Of a stretch of 64,000 bases of DNA, positions 1-8,149 are shown in pieces. Position numbers and translations under genes: made by a program. Numbering within the stretch: position 1 is the stretch's first letter; every line of letters begins with the position of its first letter. This DNA comes from Desmonostoc muscorum LEGE 12446 (GTDB taxonomy: Bacteria > Cyanobacteriota > Cyanobacteriia > Cyanobacteriales > Nostocaceae), in the NCBI RefSeq assembly GCF_015207005.2, contig NZ_JADEXS020000001.1, forward strand, positions 4,526,001 through 4,590,000. The letters are read 5' to 3'. The notes under the pieces are model-generated. The model had not been told where the DNA came from. It saw nothing but the letters and a program-made list of their open reading frames with translations, and ran no database searches.

Positions 1-1244
1 ACAGGTTCTAGTTCTTCGATAATTTCCATGCAACGGATTTTGGGACAACCTGTAATTGTGCCACCTGGGAAGGTGGCGCGAATCAAATCAATGGTGGTAG
101 ATTCGCCTTTTAAAGTACCTTTGATGTTGCTGACAAGATGCATCACATGGCTATATCGTTCAATTGTCAGCAATTCGTCTACAACAACACTTCCCCATTC
201 ACAAACTCGGCCTAAATCATTGCGTTCCAAATCCACGAGCATGATGTGTTCTGCACGTTCTTTGGTGTTGCTAAGTAAATCTTGTGCCAGTTGCATATCT
301 TGTTGTGGGGTTGCGCCACGCGATCGCGTCCCGGCGATCGGCCTGGTTTCGGCTTGTCGATTTTGCAACAATACCAAGCGTTCCGGCGAACAACTCATCA
401 CTTCTCCCCAAGGCGTTTGCCAATAGCTGGCAAAGGGAGAAGGATTGATTTTTTGCAAGGTTTGGTAAATTTCCCAACCAGAAGCTGCTGTAGACGCTTG
501 AAATCGCAATGAAAGATTTGTCTGAAAAATGTCTCCAGCTTGAATATATTTTTTCGCCTGGTTGACAGCTGTTTCATAATCTGACTGCGATGTCAAAAAA
601 AGAGGAGGAGAAGAAGATGCGGGGACACGGGGACACGGGGACGCGGAGAATTCATTCAGAACCTCTCCCTGTATGTCCCTATTTGCATCTTCGTTTACTA
701 ATTTTTTCTCTAATTCATTGAGTCCACTAGAATCGCTGGCCGCTAACCAAAGAATTTGTTCGGCGTGATCTAAAACGGCAAAACAATCTGGTTCGTACCA
801 AAAAGCTACGGGAAATGGCAGGGGATCAATTTTAGTAGCGGGTAGCTCTTCAATTTCCCATGCGACATCATAGCCCAGCCAACCCAGCCAACCACCGCTG
901 AAGGGGAGGTGAGGTGGGGGAGATGAGGGAGCAGGGGGTAGGGGGGCAGGGGGAGAAATTACTTCCTCATCTCCCTCATCCTTTTGCTGCAACAATTTTT
1001 CTAGGAAGGAAAAAACCTGTCCTACTCCTGGTGTCCACATTTGTGCGATGCCATCGACTAGTCGGGGAGCGCCTGCACAGATAGAATATCGACTGAGTTG
1101 GGGATGCTCGATTGGCGTTGGGTAGGGACTTTCCAGTAAGGTAGCAATTCCCTTTGCGGTGGTGGGGCGAAACAAGGCAGCAAAAATTTCGGAACCTGTG
1201 CGCTTTTCTAAGGGTAGCGATCGCCAATACCAAGCCTTGGTCAT
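1..1244 (-). CDS. Chorismate-binding synthase component I (TrpE/PabB family), 3' end cut by window
   Basis: Large subunit of an anthranilate or aminodeoxychorismate synthase, which aminates chorismate with ammonia from a glutaminase partner. About 414 codons are present; the last part of the chorismate-binding domain lies off the left edge. Visible family motifs are the PIAGTRSRG stretch, an ERAEHIMLVDLERNDLG block and FPGGTITGCPKIRCMEII near the cut end. PIAGT carries alanine where classical E. coli-type PabB has the catalytic lysine of PIKGT, so TrpE-type chemistry is favoured over PabB, but the family is hard to split without a tree. The ATG at 1244 gives the conserved start MTKAWYWRSL. 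Two low-complexity stretches (roughly residues 88-114 and 195-215) are encoded by G-rich repeat DNA like that between genes here. It lies 36 bases downstream of ecfT and probably shares its transcript. Confidence 0.85.
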   Translation of the reverse strand, partial: MTKAWYWRSLPLEKRTGSEIFAALFRPTTAKGIATLLESPYPTPIEHPQLSRYSICAGAPRLVDGIAQMWTPGVGQVFSFLEKLLQQKDEGDEEVISPPAPLPPAPSSPPPHLPFSGGWLGWLGYDVAWEIEELPATKIDPLPFPVAFWYEPDCFAVLDHAEQILWLAASDSSGLNELEKKLVNEDANRDIQGEVLNEFSASPCPRVPASSSPPLFLTSQSDYETAVNQAKKYIQAGDIFQTNLSLRFQASTAASGWEIYQTLQKINPSPFASYWQTPWGEVMSCSPERLVLLQNRQAETRPIAGTRSRGATPQQDMQLAQDLLSNTKERAEHIMLVDLERNDLGRVCEWGSVVVDELLTIERYSHVMHLVSNIKGTLKGESTTIDLIRATFPGGTITGCPKIRCMEIIEELEP

Positions 1245-1280
1245 ACTATTTAGAAACTTTCAATTTTCAAGGGTGGCAAT

Positions 1281-2201
1281 TTAGACTTTAGTTCCTACAG
1301 CTAGCCGTATTCCCCAGAATAAGACTAAAGTTGCAATAGCAAACCAGTCAAGGGCTTTTAATCGTAAGTCGTGCCACTGCACCCGATGTTCGTTGGGACT
1401 GGTAAAACCCCTTACCATCATTGCATTCGCCATTTGTTCAGCTCTCAAGAGCAGATTGTCTAACAATCTCTCTGCCACTGTCATCCAAACCTTAAATGCT
1501 CCTTTTAATCCCAGCTTTTTCCAATTAATTGCCCTTGTCATTACAGAGCGAAATAAGTTTTGTACTTCTTCTAAAACTAAGGGAATAAAGCGCAAAGATA
1601 AAGTTAAAGTTAAAGTAATTTCTGTAACAGGCAATTTCAGACGCCGCAAGGGTTGCATTAAGCTTTCTATGCCAGATGTAATTTCTTCTGGTGCGGTTGT
1701 CAATAGATACAGGTTGGTGCTGTAAATCACAGTAAATATAATCGTACTCAGACTGATTCCCAAATCCAAGGAGCGGCGAGTTACTCTGACTAGGCCTTTC
1801 TCAAATAGCACGTAGCTGTATTTTTGGCGGACGCTTGCTTGTTGTTCAACAACATTATTCGAGTTTGCTGGCTGGGTTAATATTTGTTCGTTTGCTGGTA
1901 GGCGTGGCTGATAGTCTACACCCATTGCATCGGGACTCATGGCTGCGATCGCCAGAACAAAAAACGATAGCATTAATAGCCAACCCATTTGCTGGCGCCA
2001 TACTCGTAGGGGAATCCTGGCAAATAAGGTAGCAAAAATCAATATTACCACCAGCAGCACACGCCAAAAGTTGTTAGCTAATATATAGCTGGTTAAAAAA
2101 CTCATCAACCAGGCAAACTTGACTCGCGGATCGATTTTATGCAACCAAGTTTGTGGTTGTTCTAAATAAAGTCCAAGTGGTAGCGATCGCAGTAAATCCA
2201 T
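1281..2201 (-). CDS. EcfT/CbiQ-family energy-coupling factor transporter transmembrane protein
   Basis: Membrane coupling subunit of an ECF-type vitamin or metal importer. In the known complexes EcfT joins a substrate-binding S component to two ABC ATPases. The 306 residues show four to six hydrophobic segments (about 28-65, 72-90, 145-170, 275-300). They also show the basic cytoplasmic coupling region around residues 205-260, with LRFIPLVLEEVQ and the Ala-Arg-Gly type motif in MMVRGF. An insert of about 40 polar residues (about 95-135) follows the third hydrophobic segment. No S component or ATPase is encoded nearby, so the substrate cannot be read from context. It lies between der and the TrpE/PabB-like gene on the same strand. 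The family call is secure, the substrate unknown. Confidence 0.85.
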   Translation of the reverse strand: MDLLRSLPLGLYLEQPQTWLHKIDPRVKFAWLMSFLTSYILANNFWRVLLVVILIFATLFARIPLRVWRQQMGWLLMLSFFVLAIAAMSPDAMGVDYQPRLPANEQILTQPANSNNVVEQQASVRQKYSYVLFEKGLVRVTRRSLDLGISLSTIIFTVIYSTNLYLLTTAPEEITSGIESLMQPLRRLKLPVTEITLTLTLSLRFIPLVLEEVQNLFRSVMTRAINWKKLGLKGAFKVWMTVAERLLDNLLLRAEQMANAMMVRGFTSPNEHRVQWHDLRLKALDWFAIATLVLFWGIRLAVGTKV

Positions 2202-2315
2202 TTTAGAGTTAGGAGTTAGGAATTAGGAGTTAGGAGTTTTGAATTTAACTCAGGGTTCTATAGTTAGCAATTTTGGCTTTAACTCATAACTCCTAACTCA
2301 TAACTCCTAACTTGA
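2202..2315. repeat. STRR-type TTAGGAG/AACTCCT heptad repeats, inverted pair
   Basis: Spacer between der and ecfT. Tandem GAGTTAG-type heptads at about 2205-2240 face complementary AACTCAT/AACTCCT heptads at about 2278-2312, so a transcript could fold into a long imperfect hairpin. The same heptads recur at 7915-8145 and 22780-22872. Confidence 0.8.
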
Positions 2316-3677
2316 TTAAACGCGTGTTGCTCGATTAAGATTACCACTTTCAACATCACGAACTTTTTTACTCCGCCAAAGTAAACGAATGGGAGTACCT
2401 TTAAATCCTAGCTGTTGCCGGAATTGTCGCTCAATGTAGCGGCGGTAGTTGTCGTTGAAGCGTTTGGCATCGTTGACAAATAAGGCGATGGTTGGTGGTT
2501 GGCTACTTACTTGTGTACCATAATAAATCTTGCCTTGACGCCCACTACGAGATGCTGGCGGTGAATGCCAGCTCACAGCATCTGTTAATACTTCGTTAAT
2601 CACTGATGTGCTAACACGACGTTTGTGTGATTCCGCCGCTGTTTTCACTAAATCGAGAATCTTTTCTACTCTTTGTCCGGATACGGCACTCACAAAGATT
2701 GTTTCTGCCCATTCGGTAAAATGTAACCGCGCTTGCAGACTTTTTTCGTAGTCGTAGATTGTGTAAGAATCTTTCTCCACAGCATCCCACTTATTAACCA
2801 CGATGATGCAAGCTCGACCTTCATCGACAATCCGCCCGGCTAATTTTTGGTCTTGCTCTGTGACTCCATCTAAGGCATCAAGTATTAATAAAACCACGTC
2901 AGCGCGACGAATCGCTTTGAAAGCCCGGTTAATACTAAAGAATTCTGTGCCGTATTCTATCTGTTTCTTTTTGCGAATGCCGGCGGTGTCAATCAAGCGA
3001 TAAGTTTGTCCGTCACGTTCAACAACGGTATCAATTGCATCGCGGGTTGTACCAGAAATCGGGCTGACAATTGCCCTTTCTTCGCCGACGAAAGAATTGA
3101 GCAAACTGGATTTGCCCACATTTGGGCGTCCCACAATTGCAACTTTGATTTCGTTAGTTTCTGGGATTTCTCCCGCAACGGGGATGTGATTAATTAATTC
3201 GTCGAGTAAATCTCCTGTGCCACTTCCATGAATTGCGGAGACGGGATAAGGTTCGCCCAATCCCAATTCCCAAAATTCAGCAGCTTGGATTAGGCCTTGA
3301 TCTGGGGATTCACATTTATTGACAGCTAGTAGCACGGGTACGGGTTGTTGACGCAACCAACTAGCAATTTCTTGGTCTGCCGTTGTCGGGCCTGTTTGAC
3401 CATCGACTACAAAAATTGCAGCACTCGCTTCTCTTAGGGCTGTCATTGCCTGTTGGCGAATCAGTGGTAGAAATTCAGTATCGTCGTTAAAAACTAAGCC
3501 ACCAGTGTCTACCACTAAAAATTCGCGATCGCTCCAGTAAGCATCCATGTAAGTGCGATCGCGTGTCACTCCTGGTTCATCATGGACAATCGCCGTTTGT
3601 TCCCCGGCGAGACGATTAACCAGGGTAGATTTGCCCACATTTGGGCGTCCGATAATAGCAACAATTGGCAGTCCCAT
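2316..3677 (-). CDS. der: Ribosome biogenesis GTPase Der (EngA)
   Basis: Essential tandem-GTPase factor for 50S subunit maturation. The 453 residues contain two complete G domains: GRPNVGKST near residue 10 with DTGG and an NKCE specificity motif, then GRPNVGKSS near residue 183 with DTAG and NKWD. The C-terminal KH-like domain begins around residue 355 and includes the segment with [16 protein letters not shown]. Length and domain order match the family. The first domain's NKCE in place of NKxD is probably a lineage feature and not a defect. The ATG at 3677 gives the usual start [13 protein letters not shown]. It heads a minus-strand run with ecfT and the TrpE/PabB-like gene, separated from ecfT by STRR repeats. 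Confidence 0.98.
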   Translation of the reverse strand: MGLPIVAIIGRPNVGKSTLVNRLAGEQTAIVHDEPGVTRDRTYMDAYWSDREFLVVDTGGLVFNDDTEFLPLIRQQAMTALREASAAIFVVDGQTGPTTADQEIASWLRQQPVPVLLAVNKCESPDQGLIQAAEFWELGLGEPYPVSAIHGSGTGDLLDELINHIPVAGEIPETNEIKVAIVGRPNVGKSSLLNSFVGEERAIVSPISGTTRDAIDTVVERDGQTYRLIDTAGIRKKKQIEYGTEFFSINRAFKAIRRADVVLLILDALDGVTEQDQKLAGRIVDEGRACIIVVNKWDAVEKDSYTIYDYEKSLQARLHFTEWAETIFVSAVSGQRVEKILDLVKTAAESHKRRVSTSVINEVLTDAVSWHSPPASRSGRQGKIYYGTQVSSQPPTIALFVNDAKRFNDNYRRYIERQFRQQLGFKGTPIRLLWRSKKVRDVESGNLNRATRV

Positions 3678-3727
3678 AAAACCAGGGTAAGTGAGAGACG
3701 TAGTATATCACATACTTACCATTATAT

Positions 3728-3808
3728 GAGGGAGTGGGGAGAGCAGGGGAGGCAGGGGAGGGAGGGGAGGCAGGAGAGGCAGGGGAGGCAGGGGAGGCAG
3801 GGGGAGAA
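3728..3808. repeat. G-rich GGCAGGGGAG-type tandem repeat
   Basis: Iterated GGGGAGGCAGGGGAGG-type units upstream of der. The same G-rich simple sequence occurs at 7081-7165, 34190-34215 and 47197-47330, and inside the TrpE/PabB-like coding region. The long ORFs across it are artefacts of the repeat. Confidence 0.8.
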
Positions 3809-3827
3809 TAACTTATAACTCTTAACG

Positions 3828-3860
3828 GGCTAAACGCCCCGCTACCGCTAACAGCACTCG
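3828..3860. repeat. Interspersed repeat, GGCTAAACGCCCCGCTACCG type, copy 1
   Basis: The core AACGCCCCGCTACCGCTAACA recurs at 34249-34275 and, on the other strand, at about 11657-11685. In all three copies AGCACT or GCTGAGT-type sequence lies adjacent, so the core seems to travel with a heptad repeat. Confidence 0.7.
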
Positions 3861-3888
3861 TAATGCCCCATTCCCTTTTTCAAGGCAA

Positions 3889-3911
3889 TAAAAAAGGTAG
3901 GAAACCCTACC
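3889..3911 (-). terminator. Intrinsic terminator downstream of the M50 protease gene
   Basis: GGTAGG (3896-3901) pairs with CCTACC (3906-3911) around a four-base loop. On the minus strand the stem is followed directly by TTTTTT. It lies about 100 bases past the stop of the minus-strand protease gene at 4009. Confidence 0.7.
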
Positions 3912-4008
3912 TCGAACCCAAAAAAAGCATTTTGTAACCAAATACCAAATTCAATATCACACAGGCTTTTGACGAATCTATTGCAAAACTATGACGAAGG
4001 TGTGACAC

Positions 4009-5205
4009 TTAATTTTCAGTGGATTTTGCGATTAACCCAAGCTGCAATCCTGGCGGATAGCTACCTTCTTCTTTGATACGCTTGATTTCGGCATCGGTTA
4101 TCCGCAAGTTTAATTTTTGCGCCAACGCCCGCACAATATCTCCCCGGTCGATTACACCAGCTACGGCACCAGCAGGAGAAAGTACGGTAATCCAAGATAA
4201 CTGTTGATTTTCTAGTTTGTTAATTACCTCAGCTATAGGCGTGGATTCAGCAACATTAGGTATTTCTGTCAAGGGACGCGCGATGTTGTATACAGTTTGG
4301 CTTTCCCATTGACTCCTTTCAATTAAACGCAAGTCGTCAATGGAAACTAAACCCCGGTAACGTCCATCAGAAGCAGCAAAATAAACTTGTGAGGGGGCGG
4401 TTTCCAAGAGGTATAAATCGGCAAAGGAACGCAATGTCTGGTCAGCATCAACTACCCGATAGTCGCGCGTCATGGCATCGGCCGCTACCACCTTTAACAA
4501 GCTTTCTTGCAATGTGGTCACGTTGTCATAGCTGTTGGCGTTGCGGACGGCAAACCAACCCAAGAGTGCAACCCACAAACCAAGTACTAACTCCCTAGTC
4601 AAGAAATCTATGACAAATCCCAAAGCGATCGCACTATAACCCAAAATTTGCCCTGCTGTTGCAGCCCAGTGTACGGCTTGGAAACGATTACCTGTGATCT
4701 GCCACAGTGCTGCTTTTAACACTTGTCCTCCATCAAGAGGTAAACCAGGAATCATGTTAAATAGCGCCACTACCAAGTTAATTCTTGCCAAATCCCTGAC
4801 CATCATACTGACTGGACTAGTATCAGGTAAAACACTGGCTACCAAACGCAACAAGAAAAACAGTATGATGCTAACCAAGGGACCGGCGATCGCTACTTGA
4901 AACGCTTGCACCGGAGTTTTAGATTCTTCTTCTATGGCAGCGATGCCGCCAAACAAAAACAGGGTAATAGAGTTAACTTTAATCCCTTGCGATCGGGCTA
5001 CTAAGCTATGACCCAACTCATGTAACAACACCGAACCAAATAGCAGCAGTGCCATAACTATTCCTGCACTCCAAGCTATAACATTCCCCCATTCTTGGTA
5101 AGCTACCCCAAAATTTAGAGTTGCCAACCCTAAAATCACAAACCACAGAGGGTCTAAAAATAGAGGAATTCCAAATAAGGACCCAATTTTCCAATTTGTT
5201 TGCAT
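4009..5205 (-). CDS. Site-2 protease family (M50) membrane metalloprotease with two CBS domains
   Basis: Predicted intramembrane zinc protease. The 398 residues have several transmembrane segments in the first 220. These include the zinc motif HELGH (62-66) and the distal motif PLDGG (156-160), whose aspartate is the third ligand in this family. Two CBS domains fill the C-terminal half (about 240-300 and 318-375) and would sense an adenine nucleotide or similar ligand. This M50-CBS layout is widespread in cyanobacteria. The substrate is unknown; regulated cleavage of a membrane-bound factor is the usual inference. No partner gene is adjacent. A terminator follows at 3889-3911. The ATG at 5205 gives MQTNWKIGSLFGIP, the typical start of this subfamily. 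Confidence 0.92.
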   Translation of the reverse strand: MQTNWKIGSLFGIPLFLDPLWFVILGLATLNFGVAYQEWGNVIAWSAGIVMALLLFGSVLLHELGHSLVARSQGIKVNSITLFLFGGIAAIEEESKTPVQAFQVAIAGPLVSIILFFLLRLVASVLPDTSPVSMMVRDLARINLVVALFNMIPGLPLDGGQVLKAALWQITGNRFQAVHWAATAGQILGYSAIALGFVIDFLTRELVLGLWVALLGWFAVRNANSYDNVTTLQESLLKVVAADAMTRDYRVVDADQTLRSFADLYLLETAPSQVYFAASDGRYRGLVSIDDLRLIERSQWESQTVYNIARPLTEIPNVAESTPIAEVINKLENQQLSWITVLSPAGAVAGVIDRGDIVRALAQKLNLRITDAEIKRIKEEGSYPPGLQLGLIAKSTEN

Positions 5206-5432
5206 TACATTGTCCTAAAACTAGATATTTCTAATAGCTCCTACACCGTAATTTTTCCTAAATCTTGGTAAATATATATTCTAAGGATCACTGAATTGAT
5301 GCTCAGTTCTCAAATGCTCTAATTTCTAGAATAGACAATTAATGCCTGTGAGCAAAATTGTGGAGTGGGGGGGTGAGGAAGTGGAGGGATGGGGAGATGG
5401 GGGGATGAGGGAGTTTTAAAACTGAAAGTTTC

Positions 5433-5657
5433 AAGCTCAGAGGTTCAACGACCAAGCTCAGAGGTTCAACCACCAAGCTCAGAGGTTGAGCGACCAAGCT
5501 CAGAGGTTCAACAGCGAAGCTCAGAGGTTCAACGGCGAAGCTCAGAGGTTCAACAGCGAAGCTCAGAGGTTCAACAGCGAAGCTCAGAGGTTCAACGGCG
5601 AAGCTCAGAGGTTGAGCGACGAAGCTCAGAGGTTCAACGACGAAGCTCATAGGTTCA
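5433..5657. repeat. 21-bp tandem repeat array (AAGCTCAGAGGTTCAACGRCG), about 11 units
   Basis: Eleven imperfect 21-base units in direct tandem. They are flanked by G-rich GGGGATGAGGGAG sequence on the left and CTCCCTCATCCCCC on the right. The same unit and the same flanks occur in the opposite orientation at 39233-39352. Because 21 is a multiple of three, open frames cross the array on both strands, but neither product resembles a protein. Confidence 0.9.
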
Positions 5658-5825
5658 AACTAGTAATCTTAAATACTCCCTCATCCCCCTCATCTAGCCA
5701 CTCCGCTCATCTTCACTGGTTAGATGGAAAAAATAAAATTTAAATAATGGCGATATTAGTCAATTTACATTCTGTGGGAGTTTTGGGTACGGTAACTTAG
5801 ACTACCAGTAGAATTAATGAGATCA

Positions 5826-6027
5826 TGGTTCTTTCTCCTGCATGAGTTAACTCAATGAGTCCGAAAGAGAGGATTAATCCCGTCCCTCAAGCCATGTAAA
5901 TCCTCCGCTGATGAAGTAGTTGAGTCCTCTCTCAAAGGAAAGGTTAAGCTTCCTTGCTCAGTTAGAGCAACGACACGGAGGCTAACTAGCTGATGCTCAC
6001 TCGTTTTTCTTGCTGGAGAAAGAACCA
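5826..6027. other. Structured 202-bp element with 13-bp terminal inverted repeats (ncRNA or MITE candidate)
   Basis: TGGTTCTTTCTCC (5826-5838) is perfectly complementary to GGAGAAAGAACCA (6015-6027), and the pairing extends three more base pairs past one mismatch. Inside are further stems: GAGGATT/AATCCTC (5869-5875 with 5899-5905), AAGGAA/TTCCTT (5935-5940 with 5950-5955) and TTGCTC/GAGCAA (5954-5959 with 5965-5970). There is no convincing open frame. It sits about 45 bases beyond the psaK stop. A structured RNA, a long 3' UTR of psaK or a small non-autonomous mobile element would all fit; strand and identity are not settled. Confidence 0.45.
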
Positions 6028-6073
6028 GAATTGCTAATGCAACGTTACAAGCAAGGCTTGCCTAATTCCAAAC

Positions 6074-6328
6074 CTACAGACGACCGATGTTAGTCAGTCC
6101 TAAAACAATGCCAATGCCAATAACATGACCAAAAGCCATCGCACCAACGAATGTTGGAATGCTTACAGGTAATATAGGGAACTTGGGGCCAACTAAGGGT
6201 TTTTCAATCCTAGTACTTAGCAAAAGAACTACTAGGCTACTAACACTGATGATTATTCCTACTGTGGGAGTCCACACGGGTGTTGGAGGAACAGATGCCG
6301 CTGCTGCGAGTAAAGTAGATGAAATCAA
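6074..6328 (-). CDS. psaK: Photosystem I reaction center subunit PsaK (divergent form)
   Basis: Small PSI subunit at the edge of the complex, in the thylakoid membrane. The 84 residues show two hydrophobic segments (about 20-40 and 57-80) and the family's C-terminal block, here AFGHVIGIGIVLGLTNIGRL, with WTPTVGIII near residue 18. The middle loop is shorter and less typical than in the common PsaK, suggesting a paralogue such as a PsaK2-like form; that is inference. The best start is a TTG at 6328, preceded by AGGAG at a good distance (TTTAGGAGACAAAAGC). The gene is monocistronic, divergent from trpF and followed by the structured element at 5826-6027. Confidence 0.85.
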   Translation of the reverse strand: MISSTLLAAAASVPPTPVWTPTVGIIISVSSLVVLLLSTRIEKPLVGPKFPILPVSIPTFVGAMAFGHVIGIGIVLGLTNIGRL

Positions 6329-6449
6329 GCTTTTGTCTCCTAAATGGAAAAGTTAATGTAGACCTACAAGATTATAAAGTTAGCAGGCGCAAAAGTTTTT
6401 GAGATAGTTTAGACTTTTCTGGTGATTATTTTAAATTTGTGAAATTTTC

Positions 6450-7079
6450 ATGCGCGTTAAGATTTGCGGTATCACTCAACCAGAGCAGTCTATGGCGATC
6501 GCCTCTCTTGGCGCAACGGCACTAGGATTTATTTGTGTGCCCACCTCACCTCGCTACGTTACGACTTTGCAAATTCAAGCAGCAGTCGCACAATTACCAG
6601 AAAACATTGACAAAATTGGCGTTTTTGCTAACGCTAGCATTGCCGAAATCAAGCAGATAGTTATTAACTCTGGGTTAACCGGCGTGCAGTTACACGGAGA
6701 TGAATCACCAGATTTTTGCTACCAATTACGTCAATCTTTACCCAAGATTGAAATCCTTAAAGCATTTAGAATTCGTAGTCTTGAGCATCTTGAGATTACA
6801 TATGGTTATGTAAAACACGTGGATACTTTACTACTGGATGCTTACCATCCCCAACAACTGGGTGGTACAGGCAAAACCTTAGATTGGACGATGCTACAGC
6901 AATTTAATCCCAATTGCCCTTGGTTTTTAGCTGGGGGACTAACACCAGATAATATTGTCCAAGCTTTGAGTCAGGTAAACCCTAGCGGCATTGATTTATC
7001 TAGTGGTGTGGAAAGCGCACCTGGAGATAAGGATTTAGAGAAGGTAGCACTCTTGTTTGAGCGACTGGGGAGGCTTTAA
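6450..7079 (+). CDS. trpF: Phosphoribosylanthranilate isomerase
   Basis: Tryptophan biosynthesis enzyme converting N-(5-phosphoribosyl)anthranilate to CdRP. The 209-residue TIM-barrel protein has the family start MRVKICGIT with the catalytic cysteine. It also has [21 protein letters not shown] near residue 78, the [20 protein letters not shown] block with the catalytic aspartate, and the phosphate-binding [10 protein letters not shown] and GIDLSSGVE segments. Length is normal. It is transcribed alone, divergent from psaK and convergent with folE. The rest of the trp pathway is not nearby, as is usual for scattered trp genes in cyanobacteria. Confidence 0.97.
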   Translation: MRVKICGITQPEQSMAIASLGATALGFICVPTSPRYVTTLQIQAAVAQLPENIDKIGVFANASIAEIKQIVINSGLTGVQLHGDESPDFCYQLRQSLPKIEILKAFRIRSLEHLEITYGYVKHVDTLLLDAYHPQQLGGTGKTLDWTMLQQFNPNCPWFLAGGLTPDNIVQALSQVNPSGIDLSSGVESAPGDKDLEKVALLFERLGRL

Positions 7080-7080
7080 A

Positions 7081-7165
7081 GGCAGAGGGGCAGGGGGAAG
7101 GGGGCAGGGGGAAAATGAAAAATTCCTCTTTCCCCTCTGCTCCCTGCTCCCTGCCCCCTGCTTCT
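7081..7165. repeat. Inverted G-rich/C-rich repeat between convergent trpF and folE
   Basis: GGCAGGGGGAAGGGGGCAGGGGG (7091-7111 region) faces CCCTGCTCCCTGCCCCCTGC (about 7142-7162). A transcript from either side would form a long GC-rich stem and could act as a two-way terminator. Confidence 0.65.
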
Positions 7166-7181
7166 TGTGATGCCCCATTCC

Positions 7182-7889
7182 CTACATAAACGTTGCTTGA
7201 TGGCGAATCAAGTTAAAGAGTTCTTCGCGGGTTTTGTGTTCTTCTTGAAACACACCGACCATTGCGCTAGTAACAGTCCAAGAACCTGGTTTCTGGACTC
7301 CCCGCATCACCATGCACATATGGCTAGCTTCCATGACAACAGCGACGCCTTGAGGTTCGAGAATGGTCTGAATTGCTTCGGCAATTTGGCGGGTTAGTCT
7401 CTCCTGTACTTGCAAGCGGCGGGAATACATCTCGACAATCCGGGCTAGCTTACTCAGTCCCACAACTTTTTGATTGGGAATATAAGCAACGTGCGCTCTA
7501 CCCATAAATGGCAACATGTGATGTTCGCACAAGCTAAAGAAAGTAATGTCTCGGACTAGTACCATCTCGTTATGCCCTTCGTCAAAGATGGCATCGTTAA
7601 CAAGTTCTTCGAGGGATTGGTTATAGCCACTTGTCAAAAACCGCATTGCCTCGGCTACTCGTTTGGGTGTTTTGAGGAGTCCTTCGCGTTCCGGGTCTTC
7701 CCCAACGCCCAATATTATTGTCCGCACGGCGTCCTTCATTTCCTCCATTTGTTCCTCTGTTGGCGGGAACACATTCGGTTGTCGCCCATTGTGGGTATTG
7801 CGATCGGGTCTTGGAGTTATGGCTTCTGCTAAATCGGAAATTAAAGGCGATTGAGAGTAATTGGAACCGTTGGAACTAGCGATAGTCAT
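7182..7889 (-). CDS. folE: GTP cyclohydrolase I
   Basis: First enzyme of folate/tetrahydropterin synthesis, making 7,8-dihydroneopterin triphosphate from GTP. The 235 residues have a variable N-terminal tail of about 45 residues, then the catalytic domain. It shows [13 protein letters not shown] with a zinc cysteine and histidine, [24 protein letters not shown], and [12 protein letters not shown] with the second zinc cysteine, ending in the typical REELFNLI segment. Length and motifs match the zinc-dependent FolE1 type. It is convergent with trpF and lies upstream of an inverted STRR array. Confidence 0.97.
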   Translation of the reverse strand: MTIASSNGSNYSQSPLISDLAEAITPRPDRNTHNGRQPNVFPPTEEQMEEMKDAVRTIILGVGEDPEREGLLKTPKRVAEAMRFLTSGYNQSLEELVNDAIFDEGHNEMVLVRDITFFSLCEHHMLPFMGRAHVAYIPNQKVVGLSKLARIVEMYSRRLQVQERLTRQIAEAIQTILEPQGVAVVMEASHMCMVMRGVQKPGSWTVTSAMVGVFQEEHKTREELFNLIRHQATFM

Positions 7890-7914
7890 GATTCAGTCTT
7901 GGTTAGGTTTGAAT

Positions 7915-8145
7915 TTAGTTATGAGTTAAGAGTTAGGGGTTAAGAATTAAGAGTTAGGAGTTAGAAGTTTAAAATTTGGCCTTAGCCAATTGCAGTATGA
8001 ATCTGAGTGTTAAGACCCTATATATTACGTCCTAACAAGGGTTTTGATATCGAACAAAATCGTTTTCATACTTTGATTGGGCAACGGCAAAGTTTTTAAC
8101 TTCTAACTCCTAACTCTTAACTCATAACTATCAACTCCTAACTTT
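7915..8145. repeat. Inverted pair of GAGTTAG/AACTCTT heptad arrays
   Basis: Heptads of the TTAAGAG/TTAGGAG type (about 7918-7966) face AACTCCTAACTCTTAACTC-type heptads (about 8096-8143) across 130 bases of unique sequence. They lie between the start of folE and the stop of the SDR gene, both on the minus strand. Confidence 0.75.
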
Positions 8146-8149
8146 GCAA

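Noticed and set aside
5433..5657. Possible CRISPR array
   Set aside because: Units are directly adjacent with no unique spacers, and there are no cas genes.
5339..5743. Three overlapping open frames on both strands across the 21-bp repeats
   Set aside because: They exist because the 21-base unit is a multiple of three; products are pure repeats with no ribosome binding site or family.
5850..5945. Hammerhead-ribozyme-like boxes (CTGATGA near 5908 and CGAAA near 5862) in the psaK-adjacent element
   Set aside because: The boxes are in the wrong order and the stems that should join them do not form in a hammerhead arrangement.
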